This document shows positions 37,979-46,223 of a stretch of DNA of 57,355 nucleotides, piece by piece. Numbering within the stretch: the stretch's first letter is position 1; the number at the start of each line of letters is the position of its first letter. Source of the stretch: DASYML01 sp034665545 (GTDB lineage Bacteria > Acidobacteriota > Blastocatellia > Pyrinomonadales > Pyrinomonadaceae); assembly GCA_034665545.1 (NCBI GenBank), contig JAXDFO010000338.1:1-57355 (forward strand), read 5' to 3'. The notes beneath the pieces are model-generated. The model saw only the letters and a list, made by a program, of their open reading frames with translations, was not told the DNA's origin and made no database searches. Both the position numbers and the translations under genes were made by a program.

Positions 37979-38888
37979 AGTTTTGTCTTATCAACCGGAC
38001 GCGATGGTTCTTCTGGTCAAAGGTGAGGACGAAGTTTTTGAGCAGGCGGGAGCCGATGTTGGCGTCTTTGAAGATGTCTGCGAAGATGATTGTTGGACCG
38101 GCTATCTCATAGCCGCCGAGGTGCAGGCTGTCGTTGAGGGCCGCTTCCTTAATCTCGAACTCGTTGCTCGTGGTGCGCGCCCTGCCGACGACCTTCGGCG
38201 GCGCAGCGAGCGAGAGCTTTTCTATCATCGCGCTCGGCAGCGTGAGTTCGCTGCGCATGTTGCCCGAATCAATGTTGGCGTTGACCTTGAGCGCGCCGAC
38301 CTGTAGCTCGACCGTGGGCGTCCCGTCCGCGCTCTGAAAGTTTAAAATCTCTCTGCCGTCCGCCTTCGGCAACTCGCCCTGTTCGAGGCGCACGCGCTTT
38401 CCCACATAATCCAGCGTCAGCAGGTAATCGGCGAAGAGATTGAAGCCGAGGATGCCGTCTATGTGCGGCGCGTTCGGCGGCGACATGCGGTTGTAGTCGC
38501 GCATGATCGCCTCCACGTTATGAAACTGCGCGCCGCCGAGGGTTATCGAATCCAGCTTGACGATGTCAACTTCCCTGCTGTTTATCCCTGAGCCGTCGCC
38601 CGCGAGGGCTTTGCCGCTCGGTTGGAGGCTGAGCCGTGCCGCGAGCGTCTGGTCGGCGCGGGCCTGCCCCCGCGCGCCCGTATCAATGGTGAAGAGGAAA
38701 GGCCCCTTGCCGTTGACCAACACTTCGACGGCGGGCATTGGTCCATTAAAGAGCATCGGCACATCAACGATTGTCTTGCGCGCAGGTGGGCCCGCGCTGG
38801 CCTGCGCACTCTTCTGCGCGAAGCTATCCGGGGCTAACAGCATGAGGCAGGTGATGGAGGCGCACAAGAGCGCCTTTGCTATGTTCAT
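37959..38888 (-). CDS. Exported retropepsin-like aspartic protease
   Basis: 309 residues with a signal peptide (ALLCASITCLMLLAPDSFA). Two retropepsin-like lobes can be seen: the first has FLFTIDTGARGQ with the catalytic DTG, plus HIDGILGFNLFADYLLTLDY; the second repeats the scheme with VNANIDSGNMRSELTLP (DSG) and IGSRLLKNFVLTFDQ. Clan AA proteins of this kind occur in many environmental bacteria, with unknown substrates. A weak SD (AAAGGA, far) precedes ATG 38888. It lies behind the ECF sigma operon on the same strand; a 12-bp hairpin (38935-38989) separates it from the gene at 39021. Confidence 0.8.
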   Translation of the reverse strand: MNIAKALLCASITCLMLLAPDSFAQKSAQASAGPPARKTIVDVPMLFNGPMPAVEVLVNGKGPFLFTIDTGARGQARADQTLAARLSLQPSGKALAGDGSGINSREVDIVKLDSITLGGAQFHNVEAIMRDYNRMSPPNAPHIDGILGFNLFADYLLTLDYVGKRVRLEQGELPKADGREILNFQSADGTPTVELQVGALKVNANIDSGNMRSELTLPSAMIEKLSLAAPPKVVGRARTTSNEFEIKEAALNDSLHLGGYEIAGPTIIFADIFKDANIGSRLLKNFVLTFDQKNHRVRLIRQNSIPANP

Positions 38889-38934
38889 GTAAGGAGGTGT
38901 TCCTTTTGGTTGATGATGTTGAGAGGCAAGCTAT

Positions 38935-38989
38935 TGTTTCATCCTCCCGAAATGAAGATGGCTGGCGTTCACTTCGAGAGGATGAAACA
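38935..38989 (-). terminator. Perfect 12-bp inverted repeat between two minus-strand genes
   Basis: TGTTTCATCCTC (38935-38946) pairs exactly with GAGGATGAAACA (38978-38989); further inner pairing (GAAG/CTTC) is possible in the 31-nt loop. It lies 31 bp behind the stop codon at 39021 and 46 bp before the start of the aspartic-protease gene, so it could be a terminator or an attenuating leader. Confidence 0.45.
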
Positions 38990-39020
38990 TGTCGGGGGAA
39001 GCTAAGCTGTCATGCTCCTG

Positions 39021-40100
39021 TTACTTGTTCTCGCCGGGCTTCTTGCTGTCGTAATGGAACTCGAAATTGACCGGGCCTTCTTTGACTTTGTAATCGGCGG
39101 GCACTTCAAAGAGCGAGTGGTCCGGTTCGCTGCGGTTGATGTTGGTCAACCTGTAGGTGGTGTCGCCCGCGAGCGGGTCCGTGCGCCTGGTCATGACAAT
39201 TGTTTGCAACTCAGGCGAGTACCAACGCTCTGTGACAATCTGAATCGCGCGCTCGTTGCCTATCTCGCCAGCCGGAATCGTGAAAGTCGTGCGCGTGCCT
39301 TCTGCCTGCACGCCGTCAAACTCCTGCTTGCCGAGCGATTCGACGACGGGCTTCGGCATCTCCTTGCCTTCAGGGCCGCCGTGTCGCACGCGAACCTCCG
39401 AGTTCATCCCGCCTTCGCCTGTGGCGTTACCGATAATCATGACGCGCTCGTGCTGCTCCGGCGTTCCGGCAACCTTCGGCGCGACGTTGGTCGCTCCGGG
39501 CGGCGGCGTGATGCTTTCCCAGTGACCGGAGGCAGGCAGGTTGCCGGGCTTTTTAAAGAGCAGCTTGCGCGCGGTGTGGCTGCGCTGGTCCAGCGTATAA
39601 CTGACGCCGCTCACGGGGTCATTGATAGAGGTCATCTGCGGCGAGTCGCCGCTCGTGGCAAATGGGCCAATCGCGTTCAAGGTCTGGTCGCGGCGCGTGC
39701 GTCCCTCTCCGTCGCGGAAGATTTTCGCGCTCGACTTACGCACGAGGCGATTGCCGTCGGCGAGCGTCTGCACGGTCTCCGTCAAGGCTTCTGCCGAGTA
39801 GGGCGCGCCTTTCACCACTTTTCTATCGAAGCTCATCTCGGACGAGACGAAGTTGAAGGTGTAACCTTCGCCGTCCATTCCGGGCAACGGCGGCATAGGG
39901 GCCATCGGCGGCATGGGCACGATTTCAGGGCCGCGCCGATCCGTGGTGAGGACGACCCCGTTGCGCTCTACGACGACCTCGCGTTCCGGCATCAACGTCT
40001 TGCCCTGCCCGGTCTCCTGCGCCATCGCGCTGATGCCGCAGAGCAGTATCGCCAGCATGAAGGCGATGCTCATCGTCAACTGTTTCATTAAGCTCATCAT
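39021..40100 (-). CDS. Exported hypothetical protein of the ECF sigma operon
   Basis: 359 residues from ATG 40100, where GGAG lies seven bases upstream. A signal peptide (LTMSIAFMLAILLCGISAMAQ) is followed by a Pro/Met-rich linker (PMPPMAPMPPLPG) and a mixed beta domain with IVTERWYSPELQTIVMTRRT and TTYRLTNINRSEPDHSLFEV, typical of uncharacterised proteins from Acidobacteriota-like genomes. No enzymatic motif is visible. It is the third gene behind an ECF sigma factor and its anti-sigma factor, 118 bp after the latter, and could be a target or sensor of that system. Confidence 0.72.
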   Translation of the reverse strand: MMSLMKQLTMSIAFMLAILLCGISAMAQETGQGKTLMPEREVVVERNGVVLTTDRRGPEIVPMPPMAPMPPLPGMDGEGYTFNFVSSEMSFDRKVVKGAPYSAEALTETVQTLADGNRLVRKSSAKIFRDGEGRTRRDQTLNAIGPFATSGDSPQMTSINDPVSGVSYTLDQRSHTARKLLFKKPGNLPASGHWESITPPPGATNVAPKVAGTPEQHERVMIIGNATGEGGMNSEVRVRHGGPEGKEMPKPVVESLGKQEFDGVQAEGTRTTFTIPAGEIGNERAIQIVTERWYSPELQTIVMTRRTDPLAGDTTYRLTNINRSEPDHSLFEVPADYKVKEGPVNFEFHYDSKKPGENK

Positions 40101-40218
40101 CTCTTCTCTCCTCAATTTAAAATTACGTCGGCTCAACATCGCCGTTCGGATAATTGGCCCACTAACGGGCGTGTCAATTTTTGCGAGGTGTCTTTAACGC
40201 ACAAGCTCAAGGCGGCGC

Positions 40219-41106
40219 TCAACGCACAAAGCGTATGGCGCGCGCGACCCCGTCATCACCCATCAGGACATCCGCCTTGATGAGTTCGCCCGCGCGTTCA
40301 GGATTCATCGGAAGCCCCATCGAAATCAGCGCGGAGCGCGGCAACTCTACGCGCACGACATGACCGCTCTCTATAGCCATCGCGCCGCCGTCGTAAGTCA
40401 GAGGCATAAAGTCAGTCGCAATCTCAGTCTGCCCCGCGTTGCTTCCGGCATTAATCACGCGCGGGTTGTTGCCCGTCTTGACTTCATCATGAGAGCGACG
40501 CGCGGACCTGTTCATGGATGCAGGTTGATAAGAGGGCGTCAGCCTGCGCACATGCTTCGTCTCATGGCCCAACGTTGCTATTTCGGAGCCTCCGACATCG
40601 GGACCGTGCGACGGGTTATCAACTTCGAGTCCGGGCGGCATCTGTGCCGCCTCTCCGTTTTTCGTCCCTTGCGCGATTTGCGGCGCAGCCGTCTTTGAAG
40701 ATGTGGGCTGCTGTTGCGGTCGCAGGCGCATGATGCTGAACGTGACCGCGAAGAGAAGTGCGGCGGCGACTGCCGCTCCGGCTTGCCAGGACCAGCGCGG
40801 GCGCGTCCGTTGCGGCATGGGCACGACGACCGTGTTCTTCGTCAGAGGCTTAACTGTTTCAACGTCCACGCCTCCGGCGCGAAAGGCCGCCAGCAGCGAC
40901 GCTTCGAGGCGCGCGGGAGCCTCCTTCGTCGCCAGGCCCGCGCCCATCGCGCGCAGGCCCAACGTGAGAGCCTTTTCATCTGCCAGGCGCGAGGCGCAGC
41001 GCGCGCAACTCTCCGCGTGGGCCAACCCGCTCATTCTGGCTTCGGCGTCCATCACGGACGCGCGCGATAGGTCGTTGATGATAGTTTCAAATTTCCGGCA
41101 ATTCAT
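40219..41106 (-). CDS. Zinc-finger anti-sigma factor
   Basis: 295 residues from ATG 41106, which overlaps the sigma factor stop as ATGA; GAGGTG lies upstream. The N-terminal zinc-binding anti-sigma domain contains HAESCARC (HxxxCxxC, about residues 30-37), the sigma-binding part of ZAS proteins. A single transmembrane helix follows at about 108-127 (AGAAVAAALLFAVTFSIM), then a Pro/Gln-rich periplasmic region with a C-terminal domain (TDFMPLTYDGGAMAIESGHV). It should hold the sigma factor at the membrane until an envelope signal releases it. Confidence 0.88.
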   Translation of the reverse strand: MNCRKFETIINDLSRASVMDAEARMSGLAHAESCARCASRLADEKALTLGLRAMGAGLATKEAPARLEASLLAAFRAGGVDVETVKPLTKNTVVVPMPQRTRPRWSWQAGAAVAAALLFAVTFSIMRLRPQQQPTSSKTAAPQIAQGTKNGEAAQMPPGLEVDNPSHGPDVGGSEIATLGHETKHVRRLTPSYQPASMNRSARRSHDEVKTGNNPRVINAGSNAGQTEIATDFMPLTYDGGAMAIESGHVVRVELPRSALISMGLPMNPERAGELIKADVLMGDDGVARAIRFVR

Positions 41107-41726
41107 GCGAAGCACCTCGCAGGGTCAACTCTGGATGGGGCCGCATCCGTCCTTCTCAATTCGCGCAGCCTGTCCAGGAGCAGTGCGCGCGCGCGATGAA
41201 GCCGCGAGCGAATCGTTCCGACAGCGCAACCTAAGACTTCCGCCGCCTCCGCGTAGCTCATCTCGTGCAGTTCGCACAGGACCACGACTTCGCGGTAATG
41301 CGCGGGCAACCCCAGCACGGCCTGACGCACGGACTCAATCGTTTCGCTGCGGGTAAGGTCGCCGAGCGGGTCGTCCTCAGCAACCATGAGAGCGGCCAGC
41401 GCGGCTCCGTCCTCATCCGTCTCATCAACCATCTGCACGGAGTTGCGGTCTCTGTGCAGGTGTCTGAGGACGTGGTTGCGCGCGATGCCGTAGAGGTAGG
41501 CCGCCACAGACCCCCTCGAAGTATCATAACGATGAGCCTCGCGCATCAACACCATAAAGACCTCTTGCGTCACATCCTCTGCGATGGGTTCGGACCCGCA
41601 CATCTGCAAGGCGAAGCGGTACACCCCGCCCTGACGCCTGCGATAGAGCGTCACAAAGGCATCCTCGTCTCCGGCCAACATTTGCCGCAGCAGTGCGTCA
41701 TCACTGGGAGTTGTGTGCGGTGTCAT
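41103..41726 (-). CDS. ECF-type RNA polymerase sigma factor
   Basis: 207 residues. Region 2 (LYRRRQGGVYRFALQMCGS, EDVTQEVFMVLMREAHRYD, GIARNHVLRHLHR) and region 4 (LPAHYREVVVLCELHEMSY, AEVLGCAVGTIRSRLHRAR) are both complete, with the short acidic linker typical of the ECF group. The ATG at 41726 follows GAGGACG. Translation is coupled to the anti-sigma gene by an ATGA overlap. A possible ECF-type promoter with GGAAC and CGAATC boxes lies just upstream, which would make the operon self-activating. Confidence 0.93.
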   Translation of the reverse strand: MTPHTTPSDDALLRQMLAGDEDAFVTLYRRRQGGVYRFALQMCGSEPIAEDVTQEVFMVLMREAHRYDTSRGSVAAYLYGIARNHVLRHLHRDRNSVQMVDETDEDGAALAALMVAEDDPLGDLTRSETIESVRQAVLGLPAHYREVVVLCELHEMSYAEAAEVLGCAVGTIRSRLHRARALLLDRLRELRRTDAAPSRVDPARCFA

Positions 41727-41767
41727 CGTCCTCTAAACTTTAGGATTAACTTGCGACTGCCATACAT

Positions 41768-41795
41768 GATTCGCACGAGCGGCTGGAAAAGTTCC
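41768..41795 (-). promoter_or_regulatory. Candidate ECF-sigma-type promoter of the sigma operon
   Basis: On the minus strand, GGAACTTTT (41795-41787) is followed, counting 17 nt from the GGAAC box, by CGAATC (41773-41768), 42 bp before the sigma factor ATG. GGAAC-type -35 boxes with a short CG-containing -10 are typical for ECF factors, so this fits autoregulation. No TTGACA-type alternative is visible. Confidence 0.45.
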
Positions 41796-41819
41796 AAAAG
41801 AAACTCCAGGCGTGAATAA

Positions 41820-41910
41820 AAAGGCCAAAGTGAGGGGAAACCAGCTTTTTAATAATAGCTGGCTTCCGCCTCACTTTGGCCTTTGACCTTTTTACTTTTA
41901 CCTTTTATTA
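41820..41910. repeat. Nested hairpin repeat (GGCAAAA-arm type), copy 2
   Basis: AAAGGCCAAAGTGAGG (41820-41835) is the exact complement of CCTCACTTTGGCCTTT (41869-41884). Inside lies a second hairpin, CCAGCT (41841-41846) with AGCTGG (41857-41862). The right arm continues with TTTTTACTTTTACC to the stop codon at 41908. The inner CAGCTATT resembles the shared core. Confidence 0.9.
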
Positions 41911-43842
41911 AATTCCCGCGCAGATGCGGTCGTTGCGCGTTCGCACGGGGCCGAACCGGTCCTGATATTCGGCGGAAGTGATGAAGGCGCAGACCATCCC
42001 GCGAAAATTGCCCGTGCGGTTGAGCACGTTGAGCCAGAAGGCGTATCCGCCCGTATCTATATCGCGCCTGAGATAACCGAAGTACTCCATCAGGACGAAG
42101 GCGTTATTGGTCTCCTTCGATTTGAAGACGGCGTTATCCACCACCTTGCGCAGCACGGAGGCGCGCGTCTCCGTCGGAAAGAAAGCGTTCAATCCGTTAA
42201 CCAGCGCGTTCCTCTCGGCACTCGTGAGGGAGTTTCCCGTGTTGGCGTTTAACTGGTCCACAAACTGCGCGTTGGTCAGGTTCTGGTAGATGTTGATGAA
42301 CTCCTGCCGCGTGATGAACTCGGCAATCAGCGCGGTCTTGAGCGCGTCAAGATTCGACCCGGCCAGCAGCCTGCCACGGTCATGCATGAATTCAAGATAG
42401 GTTGGCCGCGTCCCCGTCGCGCCGTCGAAGGCCGCCTTGTACAGACGATAGACGAAATAGCCCGTCTCTTGAAATTCATTCGAGAGAAAGAAGGCCGCAG
42501 AGACTTCCACTCGGCGGCGATTGACGCATGCCGCGTCCGCGCCGCAACGAGTAATCTCGTTGGTCCAATAGGCTAGGCCGCCCGCCTCAGGCTCGCGGTT
42601 GAGAAAATCAAGATACTGCTGGCGCACGAAGAATTGCGCGTTATCAATCGGATTCGTAGTGCCCGCCGTATCGTTATCCTTAATCGTCGCGGTGAGCGAG
42701 CTTCCCGTGCCCGTGAAGAGGCCGCCCGTCGGATTGCTCAGCACGACCGTGAACGTCTCGTCCGTCTCCACGTAAGCGTCATCAATGATGAAGATGTCGA
42801 AACTCTTGGTCGTCTCGCCCGCGTTGAAGGAGAGCGTGCCGAGCGCGATGGTGTAATCGCCCTTCTGCGTGGCGGTCCCGTCCACGGTCGCAAAGTCCAC
42901 GGTCGCCGCGCCGCTTGTATCACCATCCCTCGTCACGGTGAGCGTGATTTTGCCCGCGCTCTCAGAGATGCTTGCGGCAGCCGTGATGGAAGCCGCGCTG
43001 AAGCGGAACGTGCCGACGGGAGCGATGGCGATGTCTCGTATGAAATCAACGGTCCCGATGGTCCCGACCTGCGTCGCCGCGCCCGTCGTTAAATTGATGG
43101 TGAAGAGCCTCGACACAGTATCGCCTTGCAGCGTCAAAGAGGCGTAGGCGATGCCGCCGCCCGGCGCGATGTCAAAGCCCACATGCGCGGTCGTGTCCAC
43201 GCCGAGCGATGCCACGGTCAGCAAACGCCCCGTGTCATCCGTCGCGTCAGCCTGTATAACCAGAGTGTCCAGTTGCCAGTCAATGCCGTAGAGCGTAGAG
43301 GTCTTGGCCCCTCCGAAGTTGTTGGTATAAGCGATGCCGACGATGTTGGGATTGAGCGCAGAGTTCACGTCGCCCGCCGCGTATGTGAGGCTCGGATGAG
43401 CGACGGCGGCGGCGGTGTCCGGGTTGAGCAGCAGATTTTGCCGCGCATCACTGACGACTCTGAGGCTGTCCGACACGGGGTTGAAATCGGCGTCGAAAAA
43501 TGTGCCGTTGAGAAAAGGCGTGAACGCGCCGACGGGCGTGGCGATGCCCGTCGAAGGGTCAATCAGATAAAGCCTGTTTGAACTCCCGACGCCGTAGAGC
43601 GTCGCGGTCGCCGCGCGAAAATCTATGGCCTGAATCTGTTCCCCCACCTGTAGCCCGCTAATGTTCGTCACACTCGTAATCACGCCCGGCGCGCTCGTGT
43701 CGAACCTCACCAGCTTATTTGAAATCGTGACGCCGACCACCGGCACAGCCCGCGCCGCGCCCGCGCTGCTCAAGACCAACAGGACCAAAAACAGCGAACT
43801 GGTCCAGAAAAAAGGCCGCCCGGCCCGCGAGGCTTCTCTCAT
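41908..43842 (-). CDS. Exported DUF4394 / Calx-beta / DUF4214 protein
   Basis: 644 residues. Signal peptide (SLFLVLLVLSSAGAARA), then a DUF4394 region (about 35-285; LVRFDTSAPGVITSVTNISG, FDADFNPVSDSLRVVSDARQ), a Calx-beta domain (about 290-390; DGTATQKGDYTIALGTLSF, YVETDETFTVVLSNPTGG) and a DUF4214 region (about 400-640; FVRQQYLDFLNREPEAGGL, EYFGYLRRDIDTGGYAFWL). This domain order is common in large surface proteins of Acidobacteriota and Verrucomicrobiota relatives. Calx-beta binds calcium, suggesting an adhesive or extracellular matrix role. Single gene with a hairpin repeat touching its stop codon. Confidence 0.88.
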   Translation of the reverse strand: MREASRAGRPFFWTSSLFLVLLVLSSAGAARAVPVVGVTISNKLVRFDTSAPGVITSVTNISGLQVGEQIQAIDFRAATATLYGVGSSNRLYLIDPSTGIATPVGAFTPFLNGTFFDADFNPVSDSLRVVSDARQNLLLNPDTAAAVAHPSLTYAAGDVNSALNPNIVGIAYTNNFGGAKTSTLYGIDWQLDTLVIQADATDDTGRLLTVASLGVDTTAHVGFDIAPGGGIAYASLTLQGDTVSRLFTINLTTGAATQVGTIGTVDFIRDIAIAPVGTFRFSAASITAAASISESAGKITLTVTRDGDTSGAATVDFATVDGTATQKGDYTIALGTLSFNAGETTKSFDIFIIDDAYVETDETFTVVLSNPTGGLFTGTGSSLTATIKDNDTAGTTNPIDNAQFFVRQQYLDFLNREPEAGGLAYWTNEITRCGADAACVNRRRVEVSAAFFLSNEFQETGYFVYRLYKAAFDGATGTRPTYLEFMHDRGRLLAGSNLDALKTALIAEFITRQEFINIYQNLTNAQFVDQLNANTGNSLTSAERNALVNGLNAFFPTETRASVLRKVVDNAVFKSKETNNAFVLMEYFGYLRRDIDTGGYAFWLNVLNRTGNFRGMVCAFITSAEYQDRFGPVRTRNDRICAGI

Positions 43843-43998
43843 AAATTATCCCTTTGATTCACTTCCTGCGCCCCCCGGCGAAAATTTAAGATTGCGCGTT
43901 CCCCCTCTACTTATAAACTCGCAAACCGCCCCATAAATCAGAAATAAATACTTGAACCTCAAGAACGCCTCTGTAGCTTATCTCTCATCAACAACAAA

Positions 43999-44023
43999 AC
44001 GGCAGCCTGTGGATGGCTGCCGT
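43999..44023 (-). terminator. Intrinsic terminator behind tRNA-Pro
   Basis: ACGGCAGCC (43999-44007) pairs perfectly with GGCTGCCGT (44015-44023) across a 7-nt loop. On the minus strand the stem is followed by TTTTGTTGTTG. It starts 24 bp after the tRNA gene end, so it is the natural tRNA terminator. Confidence 0.8.
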
Positions 44024-44044
44024 CTTCTCTGGTTTGGGATATGT

Positions 44045-44120
<76 letters not shown>

Positions 44121-44133
44121 TTATAGGTTCTTT

Positions 44134-44161
44134 AGTATCTCTGGAAATAAAAATTTGTCAA
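44134..44161 (-). promoter_or_regulatory. Sigma-70 promoter of tRNA-Pro
   Basis: TTGACA (44161-44156) and GATACT (44139-44134) on the minus strand are 16 nt apart; the start would be near 44127, seven bases before the mature tRNA end. Position and box quality support a real promoter. Confidence 0.65.
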
Positions 44162-44215
44162 ATGGACCAACGTATGTTCGGCCCGAATTTGTGCATGAGA
44201 GGGTTGCTATTGAGG

Positions 44216-44755
44216 CTATTTGCCCTGGGGCCGGTTGGGGGCGTCGCCCGCGTCCAGGATGTTCAGCAGTTCGCGCAACTGTAGGGCGAGGCGGCGCATC
44301 TTGGCGCGTTGGTCGTCGCTCATGGATGCGGGCGCGCTGGTCGTCGCCTGTCTCTCGTAAGGGGCGTGTGCTTCGGCGGTTGGCGTTGATAAGGGAGCGG
44401 CTTCCGCAGGAGGCGCGAGCGTGGGCACGGGCGTCGGGAGGGAAGACTGTGCGGGCGCGCTCGTCTCGGTCGTGACGACCTTGAGCTTGCTCGCGCCGCG
44501 CAATTCGCTGGAGAGTTTCTTCTTCGCCCCGGCGATGGTGTACTGGTCGTCGTAGAGCAGTTCTTTGATGCGAAGGGCCATCTCGACATCGCGCTTGCGG
44601 TAGGTGCGCTGGCCCGCGCGGTTTTTCTGCGGCGCGAGCTTGGGGTATTCAGACTCCCAGTTGCGCATGACGTGTGCCTGAACGCCCGTCAACTCGCACA
44701 CTTCTCCGATCTTGAAAAAGAGTTTTTCGGGGATGGCAACAGCCGCACGGTTCAT
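44216..44755 (-). CDS. MerR-family transcriptional regulator
   Basis: 179 residues from ATG 44755 (the frame to a TTG at 44794 adds nothing family-like). The N-terminal winged helix-turn-helix of the MerR group spans about 10-80: FFKIGEVCELTGVQAHVMRN, WESEYPKLAPQKNRAGQRTY and DVEMALRIKELLYDDQYTI. The rest is Pro/Ala-rich and ends in a short helix (MRRLALQLRELLNILDAGD) instead of a ligand or metal site, so it resembles the single-domain MerR proteins of unknown signal found near housekeeping genes in this phylum. Its own promoter lies about 110 bp upstream. Confidence 0.85.
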   Translation of the reverse strand: MNRAAVAIPEKLFFKIGEVCELTGVQAHVMRNWESEYPKLAPQKNRAGQRTYRKRDVEMALRIKELLYDDQYTIAGAKKKLSSELRGASKLKVVTTETSAPAQSSLPTPVPTLAPPAEAAPLSTPTAEAHAPYERQATTSAPASMSDDQRAKMRRLALQLRELLNILDAGDAPNRPQGK

Positions 44756-44859
44756 ATCTTCGGAAACCTCGCCGGAAATAGTTCCGGCCTCCAAAAGGTC
44801 TTGCTATCAGGTGAATGAGAACGCGTGGCTTGGACGTATGCTCGCAACTCGCTCCGGTT

Positions 44860-44888
44860 ATGTTACTCGCGCCCGCTAAGCGTGTCAA
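44860..44888 (-). promoter_or_regulatory. Sigma-70 promoter of the MerR gene
   Basis: TTGACA (44888-44883) and TAACAT (44865-44860) on the minus strand are 17 nt apart. Transcription would begin near 44853 and reach the MerR ATG at 44755 after about 100 nt. Confidence 0.55.
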
Positions 44889-44959
44889 TACTAATATTTT
44901 AAGCCGCCGCACTTAAGGACAGAGGTTAATTCCACTCTTCAACGTTCATTGCTCGCAGG

Positions 44960-44989
44960 TGGACGTTATAGGAATGGGCAAGCTATAAT
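44960..44989 (+). promoter_or_regulatory. Sigma-70 promoter of the aminotransferase gene
   Basis: TGGACG (44960-44965, four of six) is followed after 18 nt by a perfect TATAAT (44984-44989). The start near 44996 rules out translation from the more upstream codons of that open frame (from 44949) and supports the GTG at 45039. Confidence 0.6.
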
Positions 44990-45038
44990 CGCGCTTCTTT
45001 GCCCAGGCCCGAAAATTGTTGGAGGTTCACCGCTTATC

Positions 45039-46220
45039 GTGTCCATATCTCAGCCTTTATCTCAGATTACTTTCCGCCTTGCCGCGCGCCTTGATGAAGT
45101 CGGTTTTTCAGACATCGTGAATGTGCGCAACCGTATTATGGAGTTGCGCGCGGGCGGGGCGAAGGTCTATCAATTCGAGGGCGGCGAGCCGTTCAACGAG
45201 ACGCCGTCTGAGATAAAGGCCGCGATGACGCGCGCGCTGGCGGAGAACAGGACGCGCTATGCGCCTTCGTCCGGGATACAGGAATTGCGCGCGGCCATCG
45301 CTGACAAACTGCGCGAACGCAATCGTATTCCGGCGGGCGAAGAGAACGTCATAGTCATGAACGGCGGGATGCAGGGTCTCTTCGGCTCGTTCCAATCCGT
45401 CGTCAATCCGGGCGAAGAGGTCTTGGTCTTCTCTCCCTTCTGGACGCCGATTAAAGACCTCATCGCGCACTGCCAGGGCAAGACCGTGCTGGTCCCTACG
45501 AAGGAGGCGCGCGAGCATGGATTCGCCGCGACCCTCTCTCGTTATGTCAACGCGCGGACCAGGGCCATTTATTACAACACGCCGCAGAATCCATCGGGCG
45601 TCGTCTTCACGCGCGAAGAGGCACAGGCCGTCGCGCGTTTCGCGCAAGAGCATGATTTGATAGTCATCGCGGACGAGGCTTATGAAGACCTCGTGTACGA
45701 TGGCGAGCATGTCTCCATAGCCTCGCTCGAAGGAATGAGGGAGCGGACCATCACCAGTTTCACGCTCTCGAAATCTTATGCGATGACGGGCTGGCGCATC
45801 GGTTACACGGTGGCGACAGAACCCTGGATGACGGGCCTGCGTAAGACGCTGCTCTATTCCTCGAACGGCGTTTCGACGCCCACGCAATGGGCCGCGCTCG
45901 CGGCTCTCACAACGCCCCCGGACTTTATGGAAAAGACGCGCGCCGCCTATCGCCAGCGCAGGGACATGATGCTCGCAGGATTAAACGAACTGGGCCTCTC
46001 GTGCAGCAGCCCCGCCGGAGCCTTCTACGCCTTCCCCGACGTGACGCGCATCCATAAGGACAGCCGCGCGGCGGCGGCCATCCTGCTTGACCGCGCGCAG
46101 GTCGCCACAGTGCCCGGCATCGTCTTCGGCGAACATGGCGAAGGCCACCTGCGCTTCTCCTTCTCGACCGACCTCGAAACCATCGAAGCGGGCCTCGAAT
46201 CCATGCGCAGAAATCTGTAA
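45039..46220 (+). CDS. PLP-dependent aminotransferase, class I/II fold
   Basis: About 393 residues from a GTG at 45039, chosen because the promoter lies at 44960-44989 and GGAGG precedes it (13 bases, rather long). The PLP lysine is in TLSKSYAMTGWRIGY (about 245), the substrate Asn/Tyr region in YYNTPQNPSGVVFTRE and VIADEAYEDLVYDG, and the C-terminal Arg in HLRFSFST. This places it with the aspartate/aromatic aminotransferase AT-I group; the exact amino donor cannot be told from the sequence. Cytoplasmic. It is followed after 3 bp by thiL, so the two are probably co-transcribed. Confidence 0.87.
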   Translation: MSISQPLSQITFRLAARLDEVGFSDIVNVRNRIMELRAGGAKVYQFEGGEPFNETPSEIKAAMTRALAENRTRYAPSSGIQELRAAIADKLRERNRIPAGEENVIVMNGGMQGLFGSFQSVVNPGEEVLVFSPFWTPIKDLIAHCQGKTVLVPTKEAREHGFAATLSRYVNARTRAIYYNTPQNPSGVVFTREEAQAVARFAQEHDLIVIADEAYEDLVYDGEHVSIASLEGMRERTITSFTLSKSYAMTGWRIGYTVATEPWMTGLRKTLLYSSNGVSTPTQWAALAALTTPPDFMEKTRAAYRQRRDMMLAGLNELGLSCSSPAGAFYAFPDVTRIHKDSRAAAAILLDRAQVATVPGIVFGEHGEGHLRFSFSTDLETIEAGLESMRRNL

Positions 46221-46223
46221 GGG

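Noticed and set aside
39012..40091. 359-codon open frame antisense to the exported protein gene
   Set aside because: The minus-strand gene has signal peptide and SD; the plus frame has neither.
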